In this document: positions 1 through 10,377 of the stretch, piece after piece
How positions within the stretch are numbered: the stretch's first letter is position 1
Layout of the letters: every line of letters begins with the position of its first letter
NCBI GenBank assembly: GCA_963514095.1
Contig: OY741287.1
Coordinates: 11,924,944 to 11,988,943 of the forward strand
Direction: 5' to 3'
DNA: 64,000 nucleotides
Source: Eutrigla gurnardus
Lineage: Eukaryota; Chordata; Actinopteri; Perciformes; Triglidae
The notes under the pieces: model-generated
Told to the model about the DNA's origin: nothing
The model's database searches: none
Seen by the model: only the letters and a program-made list of their open reading frames with translations
Translations under genes and position numbers: made by a program

Positions 1-63
1 GTCAGTCCCCCCCTCTCTCTATCTGTCCATCACGCTGACGATGTCATATGTCATGATGTCATA

Positions 64-286
64 TGTCATCTATCTGTCCATCACGCTCTCTGTCTGTCCC
101 TCTGTCTCTGTGTCTGTCCCTATCTCTTTCTGTGTCTGTCCCTCTCTCTCTCTGTCTCTCTGTCTGTCCCTCTGTCTCTGTGTCTGTCCCTCTGTCTCTG
201 TCTGTCCCTATCTCTTTCGGTGTCTGTCCCGCTTTCTCTCTCTCTCTGTCTGTCTGTCTTTCTATCTGTTTGTGTGTGTGTGTGTC

Positions 287-326
<40 letters not shown>

Positions 327-345
327 TGTCTGTCTGTCTTCTGTC
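64..345. repeat. CTGT/CT/TG microsatellite, first copy
   Basis: Irregular tracts of TCTG and TCTCTG pass into an uninterrupted TG run near 277-322. Open frames through it encode only low-complexity Leu-Ser-Cys-Val strings, so it is not coding. Confidence 0.9.
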
Positions 346-604
346 AGAGAAGGATAAAATGGCCGACATTCAAACTTTATTATTGACAGTCATTGTTATT
401 AGACAGAGAGTTAAAAAAAAATAGCTAAGCACTCCACCCCTACTGACTGCTCCTGTCCACCAATCAGTGCGCACCTGCTGCGCTTCTCAAGATCAAAGCC
501 ACACCCTCTGTCTGTGTGACTGTAAATCCTGTCAGAATTTTGGCTCGACGCACCCTCCAAACAAAAGCTTCCCACACTCACACCGAAACTCCTATTGATA
601 AGAG

Positions 605-815
605 ATTAAAAAAAGCTAAATATGTGCAAAAGTATGAAAAAGCTGAATATTTGAAGAGAATATTGAAAAAGCTAAATATGTGCAAAAGTATGAAAAAGCT
701 GAATATTTGAAGAGAATATTGAAAAAGCTGAATATGCAAAAAGTTTGAAAAAGCTGAATATTTGAAGAGAATATTGAAAAAGCTGAATATGCAAAAAGTT
801 TGAAAGTATGCAGAT
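605..815. repeat. A-rich ~54-bp tandem repeat, first copy
   Basis: Repeats built on agtatgaaaaagctgaata, ttgaagagaatattg and variants occur about four times. The same family recurs at 2395-2645 and 3385-3540. No coding support. Confidence 0.85.
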
Positions 816-887
816 TGCCATGCTTTTCAAAGAGGAGCATGTTAAAGAGGTTTTTAGGCTGATCTCACCAGCCAGTCATCACAGCTC

Positions 888-1310
888 ATCACACCACTCG
901 TGTCTCCATTTTAAAGTTTAAATGGAGTTTCTAGGTGAAAGTAGGACCGAGCAGAAGACGTTTGACTAAAAAAACTACATTCCCCACTACTAAATGTAGT
1001 TTTTAGTACATTCCTGTCCACCAATCAGAGCACACCACTCGTGTCTCCATTTTAAAGTTTAAATGGAGTTTCTAGGTGAAAGTATGGACGAGAAGAAGAC
1101 GTTTGACTAAAAAAACTACATTTCCCACTACTAAATGTAGTTCTTAGTACATTCCTGTCCACCAATCAGAGCACACCACTCGTGTCTCCATTTTAAAGTT
1201 TAAATGGAGTTTCTAGGTGAAAGTATGGACGAGAAGAAGTAGTTTGACTAAAAAAACTACATATCCCACTACTAAATGTAGTTTTAGTACATTCTTGTCC
1301 ACCAATCAGA
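888..1310. repeat. 141-bp tandem repeat, three copies
   Basis: Each unit starts near caccactcgtgtctccatt, contains gaagacgtttgactaaa and actactaaatgtagt, and ends with ccaccaatcagagca, which includes a CCAAT motif. Starts near 892, 1033 and 1173 give a period of about 141 bp. Confidence 0.85.
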
Positions 1311-2394
1311 GCACACCTGCTGTCAGTTATGAAGATCAGTGCCCCCAGTGCTGTCACCATGGCAACGGCCCTTGCTGCGTGTGTATGACTGCTTTGGAGC
1401 GTCTCTCTGCTTCTTTCTATCGCTCCATTCCCCCTCTGCGTTGGGTCTGAACAAAAGCTTGCCACGCTCACACCGAAACTCCTATCGCCAAAATTGTCGC
1501 ACCGTTAGCGCCACAAGACTCGGCTGAAGACACTGATGACTGTTATTTTTTCCTAGTGTCAGAAATGTGGACGCTAGGGCGAGTTAGAAAATGCTGTTCA
1601 TATCAGGTTTCTTTGAAAATCTGCTTCTCAATTAACATTAGAGCGGATGAGGAAAAAAAGAGACTTGGCCGCGCTTAGAGGTTGCTAGTTCAAATTCTGT
1701 AAAACTCACAGAGATTTTGAGCACATTGTGAGAGACAGGACAAGTTTGTCTACAAAATTGGAAAATATCACGTCTGTAGAGTGAAGATCGTGGCCGGGAG
1801 GAGTTTGGAAAGGAAAAAACTCTGAGAAGCCCTCACACTCTAACTGATGATGTCACGCACTCTAGCCCAGAAGGTTCCGCGCAATACACACCCATTGAAA
1901 ACTCAAAAAAAGTCTGAAAACAGCATCATATTTAAACACTGATAATTTAAAAACTGTAATAGATATCACAATGAAAAGTAATAGCTGAATAGCTGAAGGT
2001 TTTGTGAATGTTTTAAAATTTGAATGACGTCTGTAGGTGGAAGTATGCAGACTGCCATGCTTTTCAAAGAGGAGCATGTTAAAGAGGTTTTTAGGCTGAT
2101 CTCCATAGGAATGCATTGAAAAAAAAATATGGAAAAGGCTGAATATATGAAAAAGTATGAAAGGCTGAAAAAATGTTGAAGATGTCCCGGAAAAAGCTGA
2201 AAAAGCTGAACATTTTGATAGCTGAATGGTTTTTGTAGCTGAAAGTATGCAGAAGCTAGAGGCGACCAAAAAACGTACGGAAGAAGAAAAAGAAAAATAA
2301 AGATTAGGATAACATAGGTTGGAAATGCTTGAAAGCATTTCCACCAACTAGAAAATGCATTTCCTGCGGAAATACGTGGAAATGCTTTAATGCT

Positions 2395-2645
2395 GAAGCA
2401 ACACTGAAAAAAAAGCTGAATATTTGAAGAAAATATTAAAAAAGCAGAGTATTTGAAGAAAATATTAAAAAAGCTGAATATTTCAAGAGAATATTCAAAA
2501 AAGCTGAATATGTGCAAAAGTTTGAAAAAGCTGAATAGTTGAAGAGAATATTCAAAAAGCTGAATATGTGAAAAGTATGAAAAAGCTGAATAGCTGAAGA
2601 GAATATTCAAAAAGCTGAATATGTGAAAAGTATGAAAAAGCTGAA
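2395..2645. repeat. A-rich ~54-bp tandem repeat, middle array
   Basis: Four to five units of the aaaagctgaatattt family lie between the first duplication copy and the second microsatellite. This stretch belongs to the part of the first copy that has no partner downstream of 5858. Confidence 0.8.
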
Positions 2646-3130
2646 TGTCTGTCCCTCTCTCTCTCTCTCTCTCTTTCTCTCTCATGTCTCACTCTCTGTC
2701 TGTCTCTCTCTCTCTGTGTGTCTCTCTCTGTCTCACTCACTCTCTGTCTGTCTGTCTCTCTGTCTGTCAGTCCCCCCCTCTCTCTATCTGTCCATCACGC
2801 TGACGATGTCATATGTCATGATGTCATATGTCATCTATCTGTCCATCACGCTCTCTGTCTGTCCCTCTCTCGCTCTATCTCTCTGTCTGTCCCTCTGTCT
2901 CTGTGTCTGTCCCTATCTCTTTCTGTGTCTGTCCCTCTCTCTCTCTGTCTCTCTGTCTGTCCCTCTGTCTCTGTGTCTGTCCCTCTGTCTCTGTCTGTCC
3001 CTATCTCTTTCTGTGTCTGTCCCGCTTTCTCTCTCTCTCTGTCTGTCTGTCTTTCTATCTGTGTGTGTGTGTGTGTGTGTGTGTCTGTGTGTGTGTGTGT
3101 GTGTGTGTCTGTCTGTCTGTCTGTCTTCTG
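2646..3130. repeat. CT/CTGT/TG microsatellite, second copy
   Basis: Same composition as 64-345, with an additional pure CT/GT leader at 2646-2765. Ends in TG and CTGT runs before the shared tcagagaaggataaaatgg sequence. Confidence 0.9.
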
Positions 3131-3384
3131 TCAGAGAAGGATAAAATGGCCGACATTCAAACTTTATTATTGACAGTCATTGTTATTAGACAGAGAGTTA
3201 AAAAAAAATAGCTAAGCACTCCACCCCTACTGACTGCTCCTGTCCACCAATCAGTGCGCACCTGCTGCGCTTCTCAAGATCAAAGCCACACCCTCTGTCT
3301 GTGTGACTGTAAATCCTGTCAGAATTTTGGCTCGACGCACCCTCCAAACAAAAGCTTCCCACACTCACACCGAAACTCCTATTG

Positions 3385-3540
3385 ATAAGAGATTTAAAAA
3401 AGCTAAATATGTGCAAAAGTATGAAAAAGCTGAATATTTGAAGAGAATATTGAAAAAGCTAAATATGTGCAAAAGTATGAAAAAGCTGAATATTTGAAGA
3501 GAATATTGAAAAAGCTGAATATGCAAAAAGTTTGAAAGTA
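3385..3540. repeat. A-rich ~54-bp tandem repeat, second duplication copy
   Basis: Two to three units of the same family as 605-815. It is shorter than the first copy, so unit number has changed since the duplication. Confidence 0.8.
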
Positions 3541-3617
3541 TGCAGATTGCCATGCTATTCAAAGAGGAGCATGTTAAAGAGGTTTTTAGGCTGATCTCAC
3601 CAGCCACTCATCACAGC

Positions 3618-4100
3618 TCATCACACCACTCGTGTCTCCATTTTAAAGTTTAAATGGAGTTTCTAGGTGAAAGTATGACCGAGCAGAAGACGTTTGACTA
3701 AAAAAACTACATTTCCCATTACTAAATGTAGTTTTTAGTACATTCCTGTCCACCAATCAGAGCACACCACTCGTGTCTCCATTTTAAAGTTTAAATGGAG
3801 TTTCTAGGTGAAAGTATGGACGAGAAGAAGACGTTTGACTAAAAAAACTACATTTCCCACTACTAAATGTAGTTCTTAGTACATTCCTGTCCACCAATCA
3901 GAGCACACCACTCGTGTCTCCATTTTAAAGTTAAAATGGAGTTTCTAGGTGAAAGTATGGTCGAGCTGAAGACGTTTGACTAAAAAAACTACATTTCCCA
4001 CTACTAAATGTAGTTCTTAGTACATTCCTGTCCACCAATCAGAGCACACCACTCGTCTCTCCATTTTAAAGTTTAAATGGAGTTTCTAGGTGAAAATATG
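3618..4100. repeat. 141-bp tandem repeat, second copy with an extra unit
   Basis: At least three full units and a partial fourth of the same repeat as 888-1310, each with the ccaatcagagca end. A further partial unit follows the GAGTACTAC array at 4696-4850. Confidence 0.8.
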
Positions 4101-4104
4101 CCCT

Positions 4105-4700
4105 GAACTCAGCTGTCACTCAAGTACTACCGAGTACTAGCGAGTACTAGCGAGTACTACCGAGTACTACCAAGTACTACCGAGTACTACTGAGTCTCAA
4201 GTACTGAGAACTACTAGGTACAATGTATTGTCAAACAGTTGAGTGCTTCGCACTCAACTGTTTCCCAGTACATGTCATTGAACTCAGCTGTCACTCAAGT
4301 ACTACCGAGTACTACCAAGTACTACCGAGTACTACTGAGTCTCAAGTACTGAGAACTACTAGGTACAATGTATTGTCAAACAGTTGAGTGCTTCGCACTC
4401 AACTGTTTCCCTGTACAGGTCACTGAACTCAGCTGTCACTCAAGTACTACCGAGTACTACCGAGTACTACCAAGTACTACCGAGTACTACTGAGTCTCAA
4501 GTACTGAGAACTACTAGGTACAATGTATTGTAAAACAGTTGAGTGCTTCGCACTCAACTGTTAAGCAATACATGTCACTGAACTCAGCTGTCACTCAAGT
4601 ACTACCGAGTACTACCGAGTACTACTGAGACTCAAGTACTGAGAACTACTAGGTACAGGTCACTGAACTCAGCTGTCACTCAAGTACTACCGAGTACTCC
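4105..4700. repeat. GAGTACTAC higher-order array with perfect hairpins
   Basis: About four superunits of 120-150 bp. Each has gaactcagctgtcactcaag, a run of gagtactacc/caagtactac decamers and actgagaactactaggtac. Three of the superunits carry a perfect 13-bp inverted repeat (aacagttgagtgc, loop ttc, then the complement) at 4234-4262, 4379-4407 and 4534-4562. It is absent from the first duplication copy. Confidence 0.85.
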
Positions 4701-5852
4701 ATTTTAAAGTTTAAATGGAGTTTCTAGGTGAAAGTATGGCTGAGCTGAAGAGGTTTGACTAAAAAAACTACATATCCCACTACTAATGTAGTTTTAGTAC
4801 ATTCCTGTCCTCCTATCAGAGCACACCTGCTGTCAGTTATGAAGATCAGTGCCACACAGTGCTGTCACCATGGCAACGGCCCTTGCTGCGTGTGTATGAC
4901 TGCTTTGGAGCGTCTCTCTGCTTCTCTCTATCGCTCAATTCCCCCTCTGCGCATGGGTCCGAACAAAAGCATGCCACGCTCACACCGAAACTCCTATCGC
5001 CAAAATTTTCGGACCGTTAGCGCCACAAGACTCGGCTGAAGACACTGATGACTTTTATTTTTTCCTAGTGTCAGAAATGTGGACGCTAGGGCGAGTTAGA
5101 AATGCTGTTCATATCAGGTTTCTTTGAAAATCTGCTTCTAAATTAACATTGGAGCGGATGACGAGAAAACCTGACTTGGCCGCGCTTAGAGGTTGCTAGT
5201 TCAAATTCTGTAAAACTCACAGAGATTTTGAGCACATTGTGAGAGACGGGACAAGTTTGTCTACAAAATTGGAAAATATCACGTCTGTAGAGTGAAGATC
5301 GTGGCCGGGAGGAGTTTGGAAAGGAAAAAACTCTGAGAAGCCCTCACACTCTAACTGATGATGTCACGCACTCTAGCCCAGAAGGTTCCGCGCAATACAC
5401 ACCCATTGAAAACTCAAAAAAAGTCTGAAAACAGCATCATATTTAAACACTGATAATTTAAAAACTGTAATAGATATCACAATGAAAAGTAATAGCTGAA
5501 TAGCTGAAGGTTTTGTGAATGTTTTAAAATTTGAATGACGTCTGTAGGTGGAAGTATGCAGACTGCCATGCTTTTCAAAGAGGAGCATGTTAAAGAGGTT
5601 TTTAGGCTGATCTCCATAGGAATGCATTGAAAAAAAAATATGGAAAAGGCTGAATATATTAAAAAGTATGAAAGGCTGAAAAAATGTTGAAGATGTCCCG
5701 GAAAAAGCTGAAAAAGCTGAACATTTTGATAGCTGAATGGTTTTTGTAGCTGAAAGTATGCAGAAGCTAGAGGCGACCAAAAAACGTACGGAAGAAGAAA
5801 AAGAAAAATAAAGATTAGGATAACATAGGTTGGAAATGCTTGAAAGCATTTC

Positions 5853-5952
5853 CACCAATAAATATGTAGAATAACAAAGGATGTGAATGATTTCATCATT
5901 CACACCAATAAATATGTAGAATAACAAAGGATGTGAATGATTTCATCATTCA
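5853..5952. repeat. Two tandem 50-bp units
   Basis: Identical units starting caccaataaatatgtag at 5853 and 5903, with a partial third at 5953. Each contains the near-palindrome tgaatgatttcatcattca. Confidence 0.85.
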
Positions 5953-5955
5953 CAC

Positions 5956-6324
5956 CAATAATAATAATAATAATAATAATGGATTGGATTTGTATGGCGC
6001 TTTTTTCCAGGAGACTCAAAGCGCTCTGACAGGGTACCAGGTTCCATTCATTCACACACAGTCATACCGGTGGTGGTAAACTACCACAGTAGCCACAGCT
6101 GCCCTGGGGCAGACTGACGGAAGCGTGGCTGCCATTCAGCGCCTACGGCCCCTCCGACCCCAACCTCAAACATACAGCAGTCATACACATTCACACAAGG
6201 CAAGCTGTGTGAAGTGTCTTGCCCAAGGACACAACGACCATGACACAGTGACAGGGCGGGGATCGAACAGCCGACCCTCCGAACATTGGCCAACCCGCTC
6301 TACCAACTGAGCCACAGTCGCCCC
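5956..6324 (-). mobile_element. tRNA-derived SINE with L2-like tail
   Basis: Read on the minus strand, the head carries an A-box-like tggctcagttggtagagc and, about 40 bp on, a B-box-like gttcgatccc, as in a tRNA-derived pol III promoter. The body ends in an L2-LINE-like tail (aaagcgctttgagtc, gccatacaaatcc) followed by an ATT repeat at 5956-5982. tRNA heads with L2-like tails are a known SINE design in fish. Exact family not determined. Confidence 0.75.
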
Positions 6325-6649
6325 ACTGTCGCCCCACAATGTACTTCCGGTTGCCAAATTCAGACGGTGGGATTGATGGACCTCTAGCTCCCTCTAGCGG
6401 CTGACAGAATGAATTACAGCTGGGGTCTGGTTCAAATGACAGGCTTTTTTCCAACGACTGTGAAACCAATAATATATTCATTTTTATAAATGGACTAGCG
6501 TGCCACACAGATTGTGTACACATGTACATGGATATTTATATATAACTATAAAATAAAACATTGGAGAGGAGGGGATAAGAATTTAGGTTTTTCCCAACAT
6601 TAGAACAAGTGAAATAGAGCAGGGGTGTGTGGGAAAATAATACATGAAA

Positions 6650-6745
6650 AGTAGGGATGCACCGAAATGAAAATTCTTGGCCGAAACCGAAAATGAGGAA
6701 ACCAAGGCCGAAAACCGAAACACAGAAAGAAATTAATATTCCAAT
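6650..6745. mobile_element. hAT-like terminal fragment
   Basis: The motif tagggatgcaccgaaatg with aattcttggccgaaaccg resembles the terminal region of a hAT family I recognise from fish. No matching second end was found nearby, so this is a solo fragment. Confidence 0.45.
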
Positions 6746-7216
6746 TATTAGTACTATTGCATTTATGGCTATGACTTCGTACTAACCTCACTAAAATCAA
6801 GGCATTGCAATTCAAAGAATAAATAAACAAAAAAACAGAAACATGTCATTAATTAAATAAGAAAAAAAAGATGGGAAGATACGACTCATAGAGAAGTATA
6901 ACAGACGATCAAAGAAACTAGATGATTAATAAGTGACATTAGTGATCAGACATGATTGTGTTAAGGACATGAACAAGTAATCCTATCATGAGAAGACAGG
7001 GCATTCTTCAACTTGTACACATACAGAGTTGTTGTTCTACCTAACTTTCTCTTCTGTCTTCTAGTTGAACTTACACACACTAACATGCTGCATTATGTTG
7101 GACCGAGGGGCCCGCCCACACAAGGCATGCAATATTACAGCTAGCCCTCAACATGAGAAAGATGCTGTCCTCAGTGATGGTGATAGTGATGGGTCAGATA
7201 TGGACTATGAGGGGGA

Positions 7217-7292
<76 letters not shown>

Positions 7293-7890
7293 AATATATA
7301 CATGTATATATCAAAGTTTAGTTTGATGCTTTCCTCTTCTTGAATGCAGAATACCTCTATCCTGAATAACCCCTATATTGTAAATGAATCATGTGACTGG
7401 TCTACAGATTAAATATTGCAAAGTTACAATGAATGCACTAAAGTAATATTGAACTAAAGTACAAGATAAAATGTTAGAACAAAGTTAGAACATGAAGGTT
7501 TCAATACATTTTCTAAAAGTCACAATGTTACAATAAAGGAGATGTTTTGAGTTTGCTTTCTGTATTCATATCGGTGATGTATGAGGACTTTTGATATGTA
7601 AAATAGTCACACTAGCATGTGATGAAGTATTTTAGTGGCGATGATGGAGATGCTGCCAGAAACAGAGTTTTACATTTTAGAAGTATTTTATAAGACTGTG
7701 AAGGAGAATTATGCTAACATAGACATTATCCCACCGGTCACCTTTGTGACCATAAAACACACTTTTCACCTAATTTTCCATGAAGATTTTCAAAAGTAAT
7801 GATTGATTATTGAAAAGGGTTAGTAATGACATATGATTTGGATATTTCCATGTCTGGGAAAAATTTGGGATTAAATGGGTTAAGCTAACA
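6746..7890. other. Intergenic stretch with CA microsatellite
   Basis: No gene supported. A perfect CA run lies at 7218-7290. A short frame at 7065-7217 encodes an acidic D/S/G-rich peptide of unknown meaning. The end of the stretch (7850-7882) reads tttgggattaaatgggttaa, which could be a piggyBac-like terminus on TTAA. This is weak because no partner end was seen. Confidence 0.4.
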
Positions 7891-8404
7891 TTAAAGTCCC
7901 CCTCCACTCAAAAATGTGTTTTTCTTATTTTTCTGTCCTCTAAAATGTCTGACACTGACTATAGTGACTTGTATCTGAGCAGATTTTGTCATTAGAGAGG
8001 TTTTTTCACATTCCTCTCCTGAGGGAGGAGATTTCTGTGCACCTCTGTGAAATTTGAAATTCAAACGAATCCTGGCAAGCGAGATTATGTACATCGCAAA
8101 TACACCCAACCAATTACTGTCGTACCCCTAGGCGGGCCTACCGATCGGACACATCCATCCTCATGTCGGTTCATAGTACCCCAGCTGAATCTCGTCAATG
8201 TTTCCGCTAGCCATCTTGTTGTCGTTCGTCCACCGCAGCTGTGGTGGTCGGGGCGCGTGGTATTTGCATAACATGAATATTCAGTGTCTCAGAATTCCTC
8301 CATGAGGAGAGAGCAGTGGATATCTTTAGAGCCCAATTTCAGAGTTTTTTTTTTTTACTTTTTATTTGGGGAAACAATGTTAAACAAAATATTAGGCATT
8401 GCAG
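7891..8404. mobile_element. piggyBac-like MITE, truncated copy
   Basis: Starts TTAA-agtccccctccactc and matches 30,500-31,165 nearly base for base apart from two insertions in the other copy. Its right terminus is missing: the match stops at ggcattgcag and joins hAT sequence. TTAA at the edge is the piggyBac target signature. Confidence 0.7.
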
Positions 8405-8894
8405 CCTAACCAATCTGGCGCCCTAGGCAAGATTTTAGGTGGCGCCCCCCCTTGCATTGGCAGTGTAGTGTATATACTTACAAGAAACCGAATAGCTTTG
8501 TCTTTGACCTTTTTTTTTACTTAAAGAAAGCAAATTCACAATCAGAATAGTTAACAAGATAAAAAATTATGAATAAATAAATGAATACAAAAAATAAAAA
8601 ATGAATATATGAAATACAATCATTTTTACATACTTTCATAAATAGCCTTAAGTATAAGATCTAACTAAACACAAAATAAAACGTGTCAACAAGTTGCATA
8701 AAATAAATTAAAAATACAATATAAATCAGGCACTGCACAAAACAAGATATTAAAGGAACCAGTATGATTTTAACAACTATATTACAAAAAAGGGGGTCCT
8801 ACAGAGTTCTCTAGTTGTGCTTTTTAATACTGCATTAACTAGAATGACTTACAAATTACTGTACACCACGCCCTCATCAACCTCACATCACCTG

Positions 8895-10175
8895 CTACAG
8901 CCTTACTCTCCTAGTCTTTCTTGCAGCAAAGTCATCTACAACATCATCATATGACAACTGATTTGAGACCACGTGATTTATGCTTATGATGGAAAGTCCA
9001 CTGAGACATTCTTGCATCATAGTAGATCTCAGGTAGGTTTTAATGAGTTTGAGCTTAGAGAAGCTTCTTTCAGCAGCAGCCACTGTAACAGGAAGAGTGG
9101 CAGAGATTCTCAGGGCAACCCACATGTTGGGGTAAATTTCTGCCAGCTTCTTCTCATGCAGGAAGGTCCAGCGTTCCATGTTTGTCCTGTTCTTTGATGG
9201 CAGTGGTGAGAAATTCTGCATTTCCATTGCAAGTTCTGTGCCATTAATGTCCGGCTGGCTGTCATGGGTCAGAGTAGTACTCAGGGTTTCGCACTGCTGT
9301 AGCAGCTCTTCGTTTTGTAAGTTGTGGAAATTGAGGAGTACTCCAAACTTGTCATTCACCTCTCCAAGGTTCTGAAATCTCTCATCAAGTGAAGAGATGG
9401 CTGTATCCACTACCACATTAAAAAATGTGGTTTCCATGTTTTTAAGTGCATCTTGTATGGGCTCATCTGGAGACTCATAACCAAAGTGCCTTTTGGTGGT
9501 TCTCAATTGCTTTTGTTTGAGTTCAGCCTCCACATTTATTTCTTCACACATCTCCTTGCCGTTGTCTGTGTATCAGAAAATCAAGTGTTTCTGTAGCTGG
9601 TGAGGGAATCTTTGGTTTTCTTCAGCAAGTCGACAGCCACATCTAGCTGCATGGAGGGCAACTGCATGAGTTTACTCGCATACTGGATCTTGCTGAGAAT
9701 GTCATACCAGATGGCTGTACAAATGCAAAAACAATAGGATCCAATCTCCTCAGCCAAATACTGGGCTTCAACTCTCACCACAGGGTCTGTAGTTGTTTCC
9801 CTCACCTCCAGAAGAGCCTCTCTGACTTGCCCAGCCTGATATCTGACTGCCTCAATGCTTTTTATCCTGCTTTCCCATCTGGTCTCAACCCATGATTTCA
9901 AAGTGGTTTTAACATGTTTCAGGAGGACACCCCACCTATGGGTGGAGGCTGAGAAGAGCTTGAATAACTTTGTTAAATGCCCAAAGTAGCCAAGGGCATC
10001 TGGTGAGCTTTTTGCAGCATCAGCTACTACCAGATTTAAAGTGTGGGCACCACATGGGACAAAAAAAGCTCTTGAGTTTAGCTGAAGCAACCTTGCCTGA
10101 ACACCTTTATTTTTTCCCTTCATGTTGGCCCCATTGTCATAGGACTGTCCTCTGCAGTCTTCAAAAGGAATGTTA
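8895..10175 (-). pseudogene. hAT transposase, catalytic and C-terminal part
   Basis: Two minus-strand frames (10,175-9581 and 9551-8895) together give the second half of a hAT transposase of the ZMYM1/DUF4371-like group. Visible motifs are CRGQSYDNGANM, VPCGAHTLNLVVADAAKSS, then WVETRWESR. At the end is the hAT dimerisation region LPVTVAAAERSFSKLKLIK, followed by SGLSIISI. The frame is broken near 9550-9585, and the N-terminal half lies 4 kb away beyond the inserted LINE. It is a broken gene; whether it once moved the surrounding element is inferred from context. Confidence 0.8.
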
Positions 10176-10377
10176 AGTAAGTAAGTAAGTAAGCTTTATT
10201 TGTACAGCGCCTTTCACAGACCAGGGTCACAAAGCACTTCACAGTTAAAACAAAAACAATAACAATACACAGTTAAGAAGTACATACAAATTTAAGTTTA
10301 AAAGGCCAAGACAACTAGGTGACAATCATAGCAGCCCCAAGACAGCTAAGCAAAAGCATGAGCAAACAAATAGGTCT

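Larger units (their letters stand above)
1..5858. repeat. Direct tandem duplication, ~2.8-3.5 kb units
   Basis: The segment starting at base 1 (gtcagtccccccctctct) restarts at 2766, and the two copies can be followed in parallel: 1-2349 matches 2766-5858. The offset grows from 2765 to about 3510 because the second copy holds one more 141-bp repeat and a GAGTACTAC array at about 4105-4700. Copies differ by scattered substitutions. No gene is supported inside; the long open frames here are translations of CT/GT microsatellite. The first copy continues alone at 2350-2765. Confidence 0.85.

Noticed and set aside
41..3211. Several 100-170-codon open frames rich in Leu, Ser, Cys and Val
   Set aside because: They translate CT/CTGT/TG microsatellite in all frames and are duplicated with the repeat; no protein-like composition or splice context.
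4105..4700. Regular repeats with hairpins resembling a CRISPR array
   Set aside because: Spacers are not unique, the decamer is simple, unit lengths vary, no cas genes, and the DNA is animal.
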